NCBI GenBank assembly: GCA_965247705.1
Contig: CBDFHV010000014.1
Span: forward strand, 1 to 47,392
Reading direction: 5' to 3'
Origin: CBDFHV01 sp965247705
Lineage (GTDB): Bacteria; Pseudomonadota; Alphaproteobacteria; Rhodospirillales; CAMCUA01
DNA length: 47,392 nt
In this document: positions 8,120 through 16,775 of the stretch, one piece after another
Position numbering within the stretch: position 1 is the first letter of the stretch
Layout: each line of letters opens with the position of its first letter
Notes under the pieces: model-generated
What the model was told of the DNA's origin: nothing
Seen by the model: only the letters and a program-made list of their open reading frames with translations
The model's database searches: none
Program-made: the position numbers and the translations under genes

Positions 8120-9021
8120 GTGCCGCCACCTCGCCCGGCACGGGTCTGGCCTACGGCCTGCGGCGGGTCTGCGCCGCCTGGGGCATGGCCCGCTCCTCGT
8201 TCTACGCCGTGACCTCCGGCCAGCACGCCGAGCAGCCGCCGGCAAAGCGTCGGGGACCGAAGCCCGCGATCTCGGACCAGGCGCTGCTGGTGGCGATCGA
8301 AGCCGACCTGGAGGCATCGCCCTGGGAGGGCGAGGGCTACCGCAAGGTCTGGGCTCGGCTTCGGGTCTGTCGCGACATCCGGGTTGCCCGCAAGCGGGTG
8401 CTCCGCCTGATGCGCGAGAACAATCTGCTCTCGCCCCATCGCTGCCGCCGCCGTGGCGGCAATCCCCATGACGGTGAGATCATCACTCATGCCCCGAACC
8501 TCATGTGGGGCACCGATGGCGTTCGGGTGTTCACGGTGGACGACGGCTGGGGCTGGATCTTCACCGCCGTCGAGCATTGGAACGCCGAGTGTGTCGGCTG
8601 GCATGTCTGCAAGCGCGGCGACCGCTTCGCCGCCCTGCAGCCGATCTCCATGGGGCTTGCCGGGCTGTATGGCTCGACCGCGGCCGGCGCGGCTCGGGGG
8701 CTGGCCTTGCGGATGGATCACGGCTCCCAGTATCTGTCGGACCACTTCACCAACCAGATCAAGTTCTGGGGCATCCAGCCGTCCTACGCCTTCGTCGCCG
8801 AGCCCCAGACCAACGGCGTCGCCGAGCGGTTCAATCGCACGCTGAAGGAACAGATCATCCATGGTCGCATCTACCGCAACATCGCGGAGCTGCGGGACGC
8901 CGTCCGCGACTTCGTCGAACTCTACAATGCCCAGTGGATCGTCGAAAAGAACGGCTACCTGAGCCCCGCTCAAGCTCGTCAGGCGTGGCACGCCGCGATC
9001 TCAATCAGGCCCGCCGCGTGA
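8116..9021 (+). CDS. IS3-type OrfB, DDE integrase-core transposase
   Basis: 301 aa. An N-terminal HTH_21-like region (EGEGYRKVWARL, RVLRLMRENNLL) precedes the retroviral-type integrase core. The core has MWGTDGVRVF with the first catalytic Asp, MDHGSQYLSDHF with the second, and TNGVAERFNRTLKEQ with the Glu. The terminal ELYNAQWIVEKNGYLSPAQAR is typical of IS3. ATG 8116 overlaps the orfA stop. The protein cleaves and joins the element ends. The frame is intact, so the element may be active. Confidence 0.92.
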   Translation: MSAATSPGTGLAYGLRRVCAAWGMARSSFYAVTSGQHAEQPPAKRRGPKPAISDQALLVAIEADLEASPWEGEGYRKVWARLRVCRDIRVARKRVLRLMRENNLLSPHRCRRRGGNPHDGEIITHAPNLMWGTDGVRVFTVDDGWGWIFTAVEHWNAECVGWHVCKRGDRFAALQPISMGLAGLYGSTAAGAARGLALRMDHGSQYLSDHFTNQIKFWGIQPSYAFVAEPQTNGVAERFNRTLKEQIIHGRIYRNIAELRDAVRDFVELYNAQWIVEKNGYLSPAQARQAWHAAISIRPAA

Positions 9022-9056
9022 GACAAACTTGTGTCCAAGGAACCGGGTGCGCTACA

Positions 9057-9070
9057 CATCGGATTACGAG
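9057..9070. repeat. Target-site duplication, right copy
   Basis: Exact copy of 7629-7642. The IS630 reading frame resumes in this repeat and reaches its natural stop. Confidence 0.82.
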
Positions 9071-9234
9071 ACTGGACTCACCAATGATTCCTTTTGCAGC
9101 TTGGTATTAATCAGTGACCCTCGGTACCATGTCCAGAGGCTTCCGCAACGGGGTCACGGCGGCGGATGACGATGATCTGGCGTCCTTGAAAAACGCCGTG
9201 TTGACTCGTCCGCGGGTCTCCAGGGACGCCCGGC

Positions 9235-11331
9235 CTACTTTTTGGTCCCGATGAGGAGGTTGCCATACCGATCCACCTCGGCAAGAAAGCCCGGGTGGAT
9301 GACCGTGGTCGAGTCCATCTCCTCGACAATGGCCGGACCTTCGATCACGCCCCCGGCGGGGAGCTGGTAGCGGTTGTAGCTCGGGCAGTCCACGAAGCCG
9401 CCGGCTTCGGCAAAGTATACCTGGCCCACGGCGCGTCGGGCGCCGTTGACGTCGCCGCCGCCCTGCGGAAGCTCGCGCAGTTTCGGCTTGGCGATGCTGC
9501 CCACGGCCGTGAGTCGCAGGGTGACGAACTCCACCGGCTCGTCCGGTGCCGCGAACCCATAGGCGCGCTCGTGCTCCTCGTGGAAGTGCTTCAGCATCGG
9601 TTCCAACGCGTCCTCCACCTTGCCGTCGCCGAGGGGTATGGGCAGCTCATAGCTCTGTCCGACATATCGCATGTCGACCTGACGCTCGAAGCCGATGCTC
9701 GAATGCCCCATGCCCTCGGTGAGAAGGGCTTTCTTGCCCCGCTCTTCCATCTCGCGGTAGAGCCGATTTATCGTCCCTACGTCCAATCGGTCCGTCCGCT
9801 GGATAAGGGTGTTGGAGTAGTCGTGCTTGATGTCGGTGACCAGCAGACCCATGGCCGACGTCGTGCCCGGGCTCATGGGCACCAGCACGGTGGGGATCTC
9901 GAGCTCGGCGGCGAGGCGGTTGGCGTGGACGGGCCCGGCGCCGCCGAAGGCCACGAGGACGAAGTCCCGGGGGTCGTGACCTCGCTGGACCGAGATTCGC
10001 CGGAGCGCGCTGACCATGGCGTTGTTGGCGATCTCCACGATCCCGAGGGCCACCTCGATCACGTCCAGGCCAAGCGAGTCGGCGCACTTCTCCTTGATGG
10101 CTCGATAGGCCGCTTCCTCATCGAGGCGCATCTCGCCGCCGAGGAAGTGGTCGGGATCGAGGCGGTGCAGAACCAGGTTCGCGTCCGTGATGGTGGGCTC
10201 GGTACCTCCCTTGCCGTAGCAGGCGGGCGCCGGATCGGCGCCGGCGCTCCGCGGGCCCACCCGCAGAACGCCGCCCGAATCCACCCAGGCGATGGAACCG
10301 CCGCCGGCGCCGATCTCGACGAGGTCGATCACCGGGGTGCGGATGGGGTAGCCGGCTCCCTTGGCGCCGTGCTCGGCGCGGGCCGCCGTGCCGACTTCGT
10401 ACTCCTTGGTGATGCTGGGTGTGCCGTGCTCGATGAGTCCCGTCTTGGCCGTGGTGCCGCCCATGTCAAAGGACAAGATGTTGTCGAAACCAAGGACCTG
10501 GCCGAGATGGGCGGAGACGATGACTCCCGCGGCGGGCCCCGACTCGACCATGAACACAGGCTTTGTGCGGGCGGCTTCGAACGTCAGGACGCCGCCGCTG
10601 CTCTGCATGACCAGCAATTGCCCCTTCAGCCCCGAATCCCGCAAGCGGTCCTCGATGTTGGAGAGATATCGCTCGACGATGGGCCGCACGCCGGCATTGA
10701 TCATGGTGGTGCTGGCCCGGAAGTACTCCCGGAACTCCGGCGCCACATCCGAGGAGAGCGAGACCACCGCTTCCGGGAACACCTCGCGCACGATTTCGCC
10801 CGTGCGCCGCTCGTGCACCGGATTGCGGTAGGCGTGGAGAAAGCACACGGCGAGCGCTTCCACGCCCTCCTTCTTCAGTTGCTCGGCCGCGGCGGCGACC
10901 GCTTGCTCATCGAGGGGCGTCAGCACCTTACCGGTGGCATCGAGCCGTTCCGGGATACCGAAGCACAGATAGCGGGGCGCCAGGGGACGTGGCTTCTCGA
11001 AGAGCAGGTCGTAGAGGGAGGGCCGGATCTGCCGCTGGATCTCCAGCATGTCCCGGAACCCCTCGGTGGTGATGAAGCCGGTCGGCGCCAATTTCGCCTC
11101 GATGATGGCGTTGGTGGCCACCGTGGTGCCGTGCACGAGGTAGCCGACGTCCGCCGTCTCGATGCTCGCCTCACGCAGGATGCGCTCGACGGCCTCGAGA
11201 AAGCCGACCGAAGGGTCCTCGGGCGTGGAGGGTACCTTCGCGATGCGGGTCTCTCCCGTCTCCTCGTTGATCAGGATTCCGTCCGTGAAAGTCCCCCCGA
11301 CGTCGATTCCGAGCCGATAGCGATGTGTCAT
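9235..11331 (-). CDS. hyuA: Hydantoinase/oxoprolinase subunit A (HyuA)
   Basis: 698 aa. The N-terminal hydantoinase/oxoprolinase ASKHA-like fold begins YRLGIDVGGTFTDGILI, with the phosphate-binding GGTFTD. VHGTTVATNAIIE follows, then the core motifs MQSSGGVL, VESGPAAGVI and LSFDMGGTTAKTGLIE. A later FGGAGPVHA segment precedes the C-terminal domain. With HyuB it performs ATP-dependent opening of hydantoin or 5-oxoproline rings; which one is not clear. ATG 11331 is chosen because AAGGAAAG lies ~8-10 nt upstream. It is the last gene of a minus-strand operon with hyuB and TRAP transporter genes, so its substrate is probably imported by that transporter. Length is normal for the subunit. Confidence 0.93.
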   Translation of the reverse strand: MTHRYRLGIDVGGTFTDGILINEETGETRIAKVPSTPEDPSVGFLEAVERILREASIETADVGYLVHGTTVATNAIIEAKLAPTGFITTEGFRDMLEIQRQIRPSLYDLLFEKPRPLAPRYLCFGIPERLDATGKVLTPLDEQAVAAAAEQLKKEGVEALAVCFLHAYRNPVHERRTGEIVREVFPEAVVSLSSDVAPEFREYFRASTTMINAGVRPIVERYLSNIEDRLRDSGLKGQLLVMQSSGGVLTFEAARTKPVFMVESGPAAGVIVSAHLGQVLGFDNILSFDMGGTTAKTGLIEHGTPSITKEYEVGTAARAEHGAKGAGYPIRTPVIDLVEIGAGGGSIAWVDSGGVLRVGPRSAGADPAPACYGKGGTEPTITDANLVLHRLDPDHFLGGEMRLDEEAAYRAIKEKCADSLGLDVIEVALGIVEIANNAMVSALRRISVQRGHDPRDFVLVAFGGAGPVHANRLAAELEIPTVLVPMSPGTTSAMGLLVTDIKHDYSNTLIQRTDRLDVGTINRLYREMEERGKKALLTEGMGHSSIGFERQVDMRYVGQSYELPIPLGDGKVEDALEPMLKHFHEEHERAYGFAAPDEPVEFVTLRLTAVGSIAKPKLRELPQGGGDVNGARRAVGQVYFAEAGGFVDCPSYNRYQLPAGGVIEGPAIVEEMDSTTVIHPGFLAEVDRYGNLLIGTKK

Positions 11332-11410
11332 GTCGGATCTTTCCTTGCCTTCCCCATCGCGCCGGGGACCCACCATGCCTCGGCCGCGGCCCCGTCGTCG
11401 GACCCTGTCG

Positions 11411-13132
11411 TCACTGCCGGTGCTTTGCAGTCTCGGTATCGTTCACCGTCCACGTGCCGGGGTCGACGGCGACCTTGTAGATCTCGCGGGCACGCTCCCG
11501 AGAGACCTTCCCGTCGCGCACGTCGCGCAGCACCAGCGCGGGATCGCGCTCCTCCGGCGGACCGTATCCCCCGCCGCCGCAGGTCTGATAGCTGATGACG
11601 TCCGCCGGTTTCAGATCCACCGTCATCTTCGAGCCCAGTACCTGGGACTCGCCGTCGGGGTTGCGGATGTAGTACGCCTTGCGCCCGTCCTGCCCCCCGA
11701 ACAGGCCCCACGGGCCATGCCGGTCCCGGTCGGCCAGGACGGTGAACGTCACCTCGTGGTCGTCGAATTGGTAATCGCGACGCAACCCGAGGCCGCCCCG
11801 ATGCCTGCCGGGGCCCTCGGAGTTCTCGACCAGCTCGTAGCGCAAGATGCGCACCGGATAGTTGATCTCCGTCTCTTCGACGGGGGCATTTTCCGTGTTC
11901 TGGCCATGGGTCTGCACCGCGTCCGGACCATCGCTGCGATAGCGGCCGCCGTAGCCGCCGCCAAGGGTCTCCAGATAGCAGTAGTAGGCTCCCGTGCGGG
12001 GATCGACTCCACCGAACCCGGCGTGGCACTGCATCGCCTTCGTTCCCGCGATCATCTGCTCCGGCATAGCCTGGGCCAAGGCCTTGAAGATGGTGTCGTT
12101 GAGGCGAACCTGGGTCTCCCAGCCGGCGACCACGGGGAAGGGGTGGACGCAGTTCACCACCGTCCCCTCCGGGGCCACCATCCGGACGTGTCGGTAGAAC
12201 CCCTCGTTCACCGGCAGATCCGGATCCGCGACGCACTTGAGCGCGTAGGCCGCGGCGGAATAAGTCTGCGCGTGGGTGGAATTCACGGGGGCCCGACGCT
12301 GCGGGTCCGACCCGGTGAAGTCGAACAACACGCCCTCGTCGTCGATCACGACGCGCACCGCCAGACGCACCGGCTGGTCGGTGAACCCGTCGTTGTCGAC
12401 GAAACCCTCGGCCTGGTACTCGCCTTTCGGCAGCTTCGCCAGCTCCGCCCCCGTGCGCCGATCGGTGTAGGTGATGAGCTCGTCCATGTAGAAGCTCACC
12501 GTCTCCGCACCATGACGATCCAACAGCGCCGTCAGGCGCCGCACGCCGGTGTTGTTGGCCGCGATTTGCGCCCGGAAGTCGCCCGCCGTCTCGCGCTTGG
12601 AGCGGATTTGGGCGATCACCAGCCGGAAGATGTCGTCGACGATCTTCCCCGCCCGCACCATCTTCACCGGGGGAATGATCACCCCTTCCTGGTAGATCTC
12701 CCGGAAGGCGCCGACGCTCGCCGGGGCGCCACCGCCCACGTCGACGTGGTGGGCCAGGTTGCCGAGATAACCATGGATCTCGCCCGCGTAGTGGAAGGGC
12801 GCGATCACCACGATGTCATTCAGGTGAGCCCCGCTGGGATAGGGGTAGTTGACCACCAGATGATCCCCCGGGCCGAGGTTCTCGGCCCCATAGTCCAGTA
12901 CGGCCTGCCGCACCGTTCCGACCATCGAGCCGAGGTGGTTGGGCTGGCTGAAGGACTGGGCGATGGGACGGAGATCCCGATCGAAGAAGGAGCACGAGAA
13001 ATCGCAGCGGGTCTTGATGTTGGTGGAGTAGGCGCTGCGGCGCAGCGCCGCCGCCATCTCCTCCGTGGCCTCGAGAAAGCCGTTGCGGATGACCTCGAAC
13101 TTGATGGGGTCGACCTTCATGGTGTTTTGCAT
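11411..13132 (-). CDS. hyuB: Hydantoinase/oxoprolinase subunit B (HyuB)
   Basis: 573 aa, matching the HyuB family. KFEVIRNGFLEATEEMAAAL opens the protein, followed by TRCDFSCSFFDRDLRPIAQ and LGPGDHLVVNYPY, then GAHLNDIVVIAPFHYAGEIH and HHVDVGG with His/Asp residues likely to bind metal. Later PVNSTHAQTYSAA and GGGYGGR occur, and the end is ISYQTCGGGGYGPPEERD. It is the partner of HyuA in ATP-dependent cyclic amide hydrolysis. The start is the ATG of MQNTMKVDP (about 13132). An open frame runs upstream to 13234, but that would overlap the TRAP permease. It sits 53 nt after dctM and 79 nt before hyuA in one operon. Confidence 0.92.
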   Translation of the reverse strand: MQNTMKVDPIKFEVIRNGFLEATEEMAAALRRSAYSTNIKTRCDFSCSFFDRDLRPIAQSFSQPNHLGSMVGTVRQAVLDYGAENLGPGDHLVVNYPYPSGAHLNDIVVIAPFHYAGEIHGYLGNLAHHVDVGGGAPASVGAFREIYQEGVIIPPVKMVRAGKIVDDIFRLVIAQIRSKRETAGDFRAQIAANNTGVRRLTALLDRHGAETVSFYMDELITYTDRRTGAELAKLPKGEYQAEGFVDNDGFTDQPVRLAVRVVIDDEGVLFDFTGSDPQRRAPVNSTHAQTYSAAAYALKCVADPDLPVNEGFYRHVRMVAPEGTVVNCVHPFPVVAGWETQVRLNDTIFKALAQAMPEQMIAGTKAMQCHAGFGGVDPRTGAYYCYLETLGGGYGGRYRSDGPDAVQTHGQNTENAPVEETEINYPVRILRYELVENSEGPGRHRGGLGLRRDYQFDDHEVTFTVLADRDRHGPWGLFGGQDGRKAYYIRNPDGESQVLGSKMTVDLKPADVISYQTCGGGGYGPPEERDPALVLRDVRDGKVSRERAREIYKVAVDPGTWTVNDTETAKHRQ

Positions 13133-13184
13133 GGCGGACCTCTCTCGAGCTGACGACTGCTTCGACCGCCCGTGAAAATGGGCA

Positions 13185-14477
13185 CTATTCCAACAGGGCC
13201 GCGGGAAGCCACAGGGAGATCTGGGGGAACGCATGGACGATGGCCAGGGACACCAGCATCGCCAGGAAGAACGGCGCGCTGCCGATGGCGACCTCGCTGA
13301 ACGGCCGGTGCTTGGAAATGCCGTGGATCACGTAAAGGTTCAACCCTACCGGCGGCGTCAGCAGACCGACTTCCATGATGATGACGAAGGCCACGCCGAA
13401 CCATATCGGATCATAGCCGACGGCAACAACGACCGGAAACAGCACCGGCAACGTGATGATCATCATCGAGATTCCGTCGAAGAATATTCCCATGACGAAG
13501 TAGATCGCGTAGATGAGCAGCATCACCATCAGCGGCGTCAGCGGTGCCGCGAGCACCATTTCCGCCAGGGCGCCGGGGACGCGCAGGTTGGCCAGCACCA
13601 CGCCTAAGAGCATCGCGCCAACGATGATGAACATGATGAAAGCGGTCGACCGCATGGTCTCGATCAGGGCATCGCGGAGGACCTGCCAACTGAGCGAACG
13701 GAAGGCGGCAGCCAGGAGCATCGCGCCGAAGGCGCCGACCGCGGCAGCCTCCGTCGGCGTCATGATTCCCGCATAGATTCCGCCCAGGACCACCACCATC
13801 AGACAGGCAATGGGAATGATCTCCAACGTCCCAAGCAGCCGCTGCTTCCACGATACCCGTTCCTCGACCGGCGCCAGGGATGGGTTGATGACCACGCGCA
13901 GGCCGATATAGGCCATGAACAGCCCGGCGAGCAGCAGACCGGGGAATACGCCCGCCATAAACAGACGGACGATCGAGGTTTCCGTGATCACCCCATAGAT
14001 GATGAAGGCGATGCTCGGCGGGATCAGGGGTCCCAGGGTACCGCCGGCGGCCAGAGAACCCGCCGACAGTTTTCGGTCGTATTTGCGCTTCTCCAATTCG
14101 GGCAGGGCCACGGTGCCGATGGCCGCGGCCGTGGCGACGCTGGAGCCCGACACAGCCGAGAACATGCCGCAGGCGGCGATGTTCGAATGCAGCAGGCCGC
14201 CCGGTACCAGCTGGAACCATCGCGAGAGACCGCTGTAGAGCTGTTTGCTGAAGCCCGTGCGCAGGATGATCTCTCCCATGAAGATGAAGAGAGGAATCGC
14301 CGTCAGCACGAAGTTGTAGGTCAGGTTGAACGAGGTGACGCCGATCGTGCGGGGCAGGGGCCCGCCGAGCAGGAAATAGTAGCCGAGAAAGGCCGAAAGC
14401 AGCAGCGCGAAGGCGATGTGCTGTCCGAGCAGAAGCAAGGTGATCAGCGGTGCCAGCAGATAAAGGGTGACTTCCAC
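13185..14477 (-). CDS. TRAP transporter large permease (DctM-type)
   Basis: 430-aa, very hydrophobic protein with about 12 predicted membrane segments. It starts MEVTLYLLAPLITLLLLGQHIAFALLL. Family motifs include IPLFIFMGEIILRTGF, AAIGTVALPELEKRKYD, AAGGTLGPLIPPSIAFIIYG and GIMTPTEAAAVGAFG. DctM forms the ion-coupled translocation channel of TRAP systems in the inner membrane and works with a DctQ subunit and a periplasmic binding protein, both encoded upstream. Linkage to hyuBA points to uptake of a hydantoin, 5-oxoproline or related amide rather than C4-dicarboxylates. That specificity is inferred. Confidence 0.93.
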   Translation of the reverse strand: MEVTLYLLAPLITLLLLGQHIAFALLLSAFLGYYFLLGGPLPRTIGVTSFNLTYNFVLTAIPLFIFMGEIILRTGFSKQLYSGLSRWFQLVPGGLLHSNIAACGMFSAVSGSSVATAAAIGTVALPELEKRKYDRKLSAGSLAAGGTLGPLIPPSIAFIIYGVITETSIVRLFMAGVFPGLLLAGLFMAYIGLRVVINPSLAPVEERVSWKQRLLGTLEIIPIACLMVVVLGGIYAGIMTPTEAAAVGAFGAMLLAAAFRSLSWQVLRDALIETMRSTAFIMFIIVGAMLLGVVLANLRVPGALAEMVLAAPLTPLMVMLLIYAIYFVMGIFFDGISMMIITLPVLFPVVVAVGYDPIWFGVAFVIIMEVGLLTPPVGLNLYVIHGISKHRPFSEVAIGSAPFFLAMLVSLAIVHAFPQISLWLPAALLE

Positions 14478-14609
14478 GGCGCTACACTATTCCCGTGCCG
14501 AGGGATCGTCGGTCATGCTCGGGCGCGTGAGTCCTCATCTCGACCTCCTGTCGCGCATGCGAACCCATGCCGGCCTGCCGGCGCGCGTCACCACATCCGC
14601 CAGGGAACT

Positions 14610-15176
14610 TCAAGAGAGGCGGCCCTTGACCTGGGGGTCCGGTTCGGCGTCCACCTCGTTCGCGCCACGGAAGACCACGTGAAACTTCCTGCACGTCAAG
14701 AGAACCACCACCAGCGTCAGGATGGACAACCCGATGGGCAAGGCCGCTTGCGGAATGTAGAGAGGCAAGCCCAGGGCTCCGAAGGCATCCCTTCGGCCAT
14801 ACTCCAAAGAGCGCAGCGCGGTATTTATTCCATGCCAGGTGAAGAAGCCGGCCACGCCGGTCGACAACGTCAGGGTGAGCAGTTCGAGGATGTCGCGGAG
14901 GCGTTGTGGGAGTCTGCTGACGAGGAGGTCGATCCTGATGTGGCTGCCCGCCAACATGGCATCACCCAGGGCGAGAAAGACGAGCGCGACCATCAAATAG
15001 CCGACGATCTCGGGCGCCCACACAACGTCGAAATCGAAGACATAGCGCACGAAAACGGCACCGGTGATCAGCAGGCACATGGCCAGCACCGTCAGCGCGG
15101 CGATGGCGCCCGACGCGCTGGCCAGACCGACGATCAACCTGCTGAGGGTCCGACCGATTCCGGACTGCGATCCCAA
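14610..15176 (-). CDS. TRAP transporter small permease (DctQ-type)
   Basis: 188 aa with four hydrophobic segments, as expected for DctQ: SGAIAALTVLAMCLLITGAV, APEIVGYLMVALVFLALGDAM, ILELLTLTLSTGVAGFF and ALPIGLSILTLVVVLLT. The motif VRYVFDFDVVWAPEI is characteristic. DctQ scaffolds the large permease and helps dock the binding protein. The start is taken as TTG 15176 because AAAGGGAGG lies 6 nt upstream; the open frame continues to 15242 without a better signal. It lies between dctP and dctM, with a 132-nt gap before dctM. Confidence 0.86.
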   Translation of the reverse strand: MGSQSGIGRTLSRLIVGLASASGAIAALTVLAMCLLITGAVFVRYVFDFDVVWAPEIVGYLMVALVFLALGDAMLAGSHIRIDLLVSRLPQRLRDILELLTLTLSTGVAGFFTWHGINTALRSLEYGRRDAFGALGLPLYIPQAALPIGLSILTLVVVLLTCRKFHVVFRGANEVDAEPDPQVKGRLS

Positions 15177-15428
15177 GATCGTCCTCCCTTTCGCCTGCCG
15201 AGCACTGGAGGTCGGCGCGACGGGGCCACAAGCGCCTCGCAAAAATCGCGCGGACCGTTGCCCGGGACCGCCAAACGTCCTCGCGCCGTCGATCGCGGAG
15301 CGGTTCGCTGCCGTGCCGCGATCGGCGTCGCTTCGAAAGGCAGCGGATGGAGCGTTCTGCTACACGTGGCGCAGATCGCCCCATCCGCCCCGGATACGCT
15401 CCGCGGGAACCCTGCCGAGTGACTTAGG

Positions 15429-16448
15429 CTATCCGCTGCGACCCAGAGCCTTCAACGCGAGCTTGAGCGCCTCGGGTCCGTACTTGGTGGACTCTGCCCA
15501 CGTATCCCAAACGGGGCGCAGCAACTTCGTCACCGAGTCCTGGAACTCCTTCGACGGCGGGACGAAGGTCATGCCGGCGTCTTCCACCAGCTTGGCCACC
15601 CCGATCTCTTCCTTGTCCCAGTTCGCCTGGATGCGGTTGCCCGCGGCGACGGCTTCCTCCAGGAGGATCTCCCGGAGGTCTGCCGGCAGCGCGGCCAACT
15701 TGTCCTTGTTGGCGAGCCAAGAGACTCGATTGGCCAGCGGCATCACCGTCATGTACTTCGTGGTGTCGCCAAACCCGACCTTGATGCCGGAGCTGGGGCT
15801 GGTGATGGCACCGTTGACCACACCCTGCAATAGCGCCGCCGGAGCATCGCCCCACGGAATGAGGTTCGGTCGGGCGCCGAGGAGCTTGAAGGATTCAAGC
15901 AGCACGCCGCTGTAAACGCGGATGCTCAGGCCTTTCAGATCGTCGATGGTCTTCACGGGCTTCTTGCTGAAGATGCCCTGCGGCGGATTGTAGAAGACCA
16001 TGCCAATCTCTACCGCGTTCCGTTCCGCGAGGGCCTTTTCGCGAAGGGGCTTGATCGCCTCGGCAACCGTCATCGCGTCCTTCATGCTGAAGCAAAGGCC
16101 GGGCAGGTTGAAGATCTGGAACAGGGGCTCGTCCCCCGCCGTCTTCGAGTGGTCCATTTCGATAATCGAGAACTCGCCACCGCGCACGATGCTGAGGGTG
16201 TCGGAGTCCACCAGCCCCAGTTCGCCGTACTGGAAAATCGAGATATCGAGCTTGCCGCCGGAACGCTCCTTGACTCGCTTGGCGAACTCGGCTTGCCCGG
16301 CCCGGACGTGGTGCGGCGGGGTCCAGATGACGGGCACGTTCAATTTGATGGTATCCGCGGCTTGCGCGGACCCGCCTCCGCCGTACCCAACGGTAACCAG
16401 CACCGCCGCTGCGGCGGCCAAGCTGGTCAGGTATGCCATGTTCCTCAT
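15429..16448 (-). CDS. TRAP transporter substrate-binding protein (DctP-type)
   Basis: 339 aa. It begins with a Sec signal peptide (MRNMAYLTSLAAAAAVLVTV, cleaved around AQA-AD). The mature part is a TRAP solute receptor: LSIVRGGEFSIIEMD, LKGLSIRVYSGVLLESFKLLGA, and PWGDAPAALLQGVVNGAITS carrying the conserved region around the carboxylate-binding Arg (IRVYSG). It captures substrate in the periplasm and delivers it to DctQM. ATG 16448 is favoured by GGGAGG about 8 nt upstream over in-frame codons back to 16538. It is the first gene of the TRAP-hyuBA operon, so its upstream region should carry the promoter. Confidence 0.92.
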   Translation of the reverse strand: MRNMAYLTSLAAAAAVLVTVGYGGGGSAQAADTIKLNVPVIWTPPHHVRAGQAEFAKRVKERSGGKLDISIFQYGELGLVDSDTLSIVRGGEFSIIEMDHSKTAGDEPLFQIFNLPGLCFSMKDAMTVAEAIKPLREKALAERNAVEIGMVFYNPPQGIFSKKPVKTIDDLKGLSIRVYSGVLLESFKLLGARPNLIPWGDAPAALLQGVVNGAITSPSSGIKVGFGDTTKYMTVMPLANRVSWLANKDKLAALPADLREILLEEAVAAGNRIQANWDKEEIGVAKLVEDAGMTFVPPSKEFQDSVTKLLRPVWDTWAESTKYGPEALKLALKALGRSG

Positions 16449-16775
16449 GGTGGTTCGCCTCCCGGTGAAGTTGTCGTGAACGGTTGAAAACGCAAAATGC
16501 CAAGCCGAAATGCACGCCTTGGCACGTCCCGTAGCCAAGCCAACGGTAGCTCACGGGACCAACTTCGGTCAATCGGGTTCGACGGGTGGCGATGGACGAG
16601 AGTTTGTGTCGGGCGGGTAAGAGGGAGTGACCCGCCCCCAAGATGATTTGCGTTGGAGCGCGTCCTTGAATTCAGGCCTGCGACTTGACCGTTGGGTACG
16701 TGGGCGTTGACGCGGGCGCAGGCCAAGAATCGGTGCCGTCGGCGCTGACTGTCCTAACGGAGACCCGCTCCCCCC
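16449..16775. other. Intergenic region upstream of the TRAP-hydantoinase operon
   Basis: A 327-nt gap between dctP and the amidotransferase gene, both on the minus strand. It should hold the promoter of dctP and the 3' end of the upstream transcript. I see no gene, no strong palindrome and no convincing promoter match. Confidence 0.4.

Larger units (their letters stand above)
7643..9056 (+). mobile_element. IS3-family-like insertion sequence inserted in IS630
   Basis: The 1,414-bp element has TG...CA ends and imperfect terminal inverted repeats sharing ACCCG and CTTGGACACA within the first ~28 bp. It carries orfA and orfB in the order and phase of the IS3 family. It is flanked by a 14-bp direct repeat of the target. 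Confidence 0.86.
7384..9087 (+). pseudogene. IS630-family transposase C-terminal remnant, split by an IS3-type element
   Basis: From 7384 one frame reads HAIVIVDQAGWHFSKALEVP, then LPAKSPELNPVENNWQF and DHCCFAWNQLINQPWRIMSI up to 7642. These are the DDE C-terminal motifs of IS630 transposases: the second Asp in VDQAGWH and the Glu in NPVEN. Reading resumes at 9057 with IGLRDWTHQ and a stop at 9085-9087, the normal family terminus. The intervening 7643-9056 is a complete IS3-type element. The N-terminal half, with the first Asp, is missing, so the gene was already decayed. Joining the two parts restores the C-terminus exactly. Confidence 0.85.
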
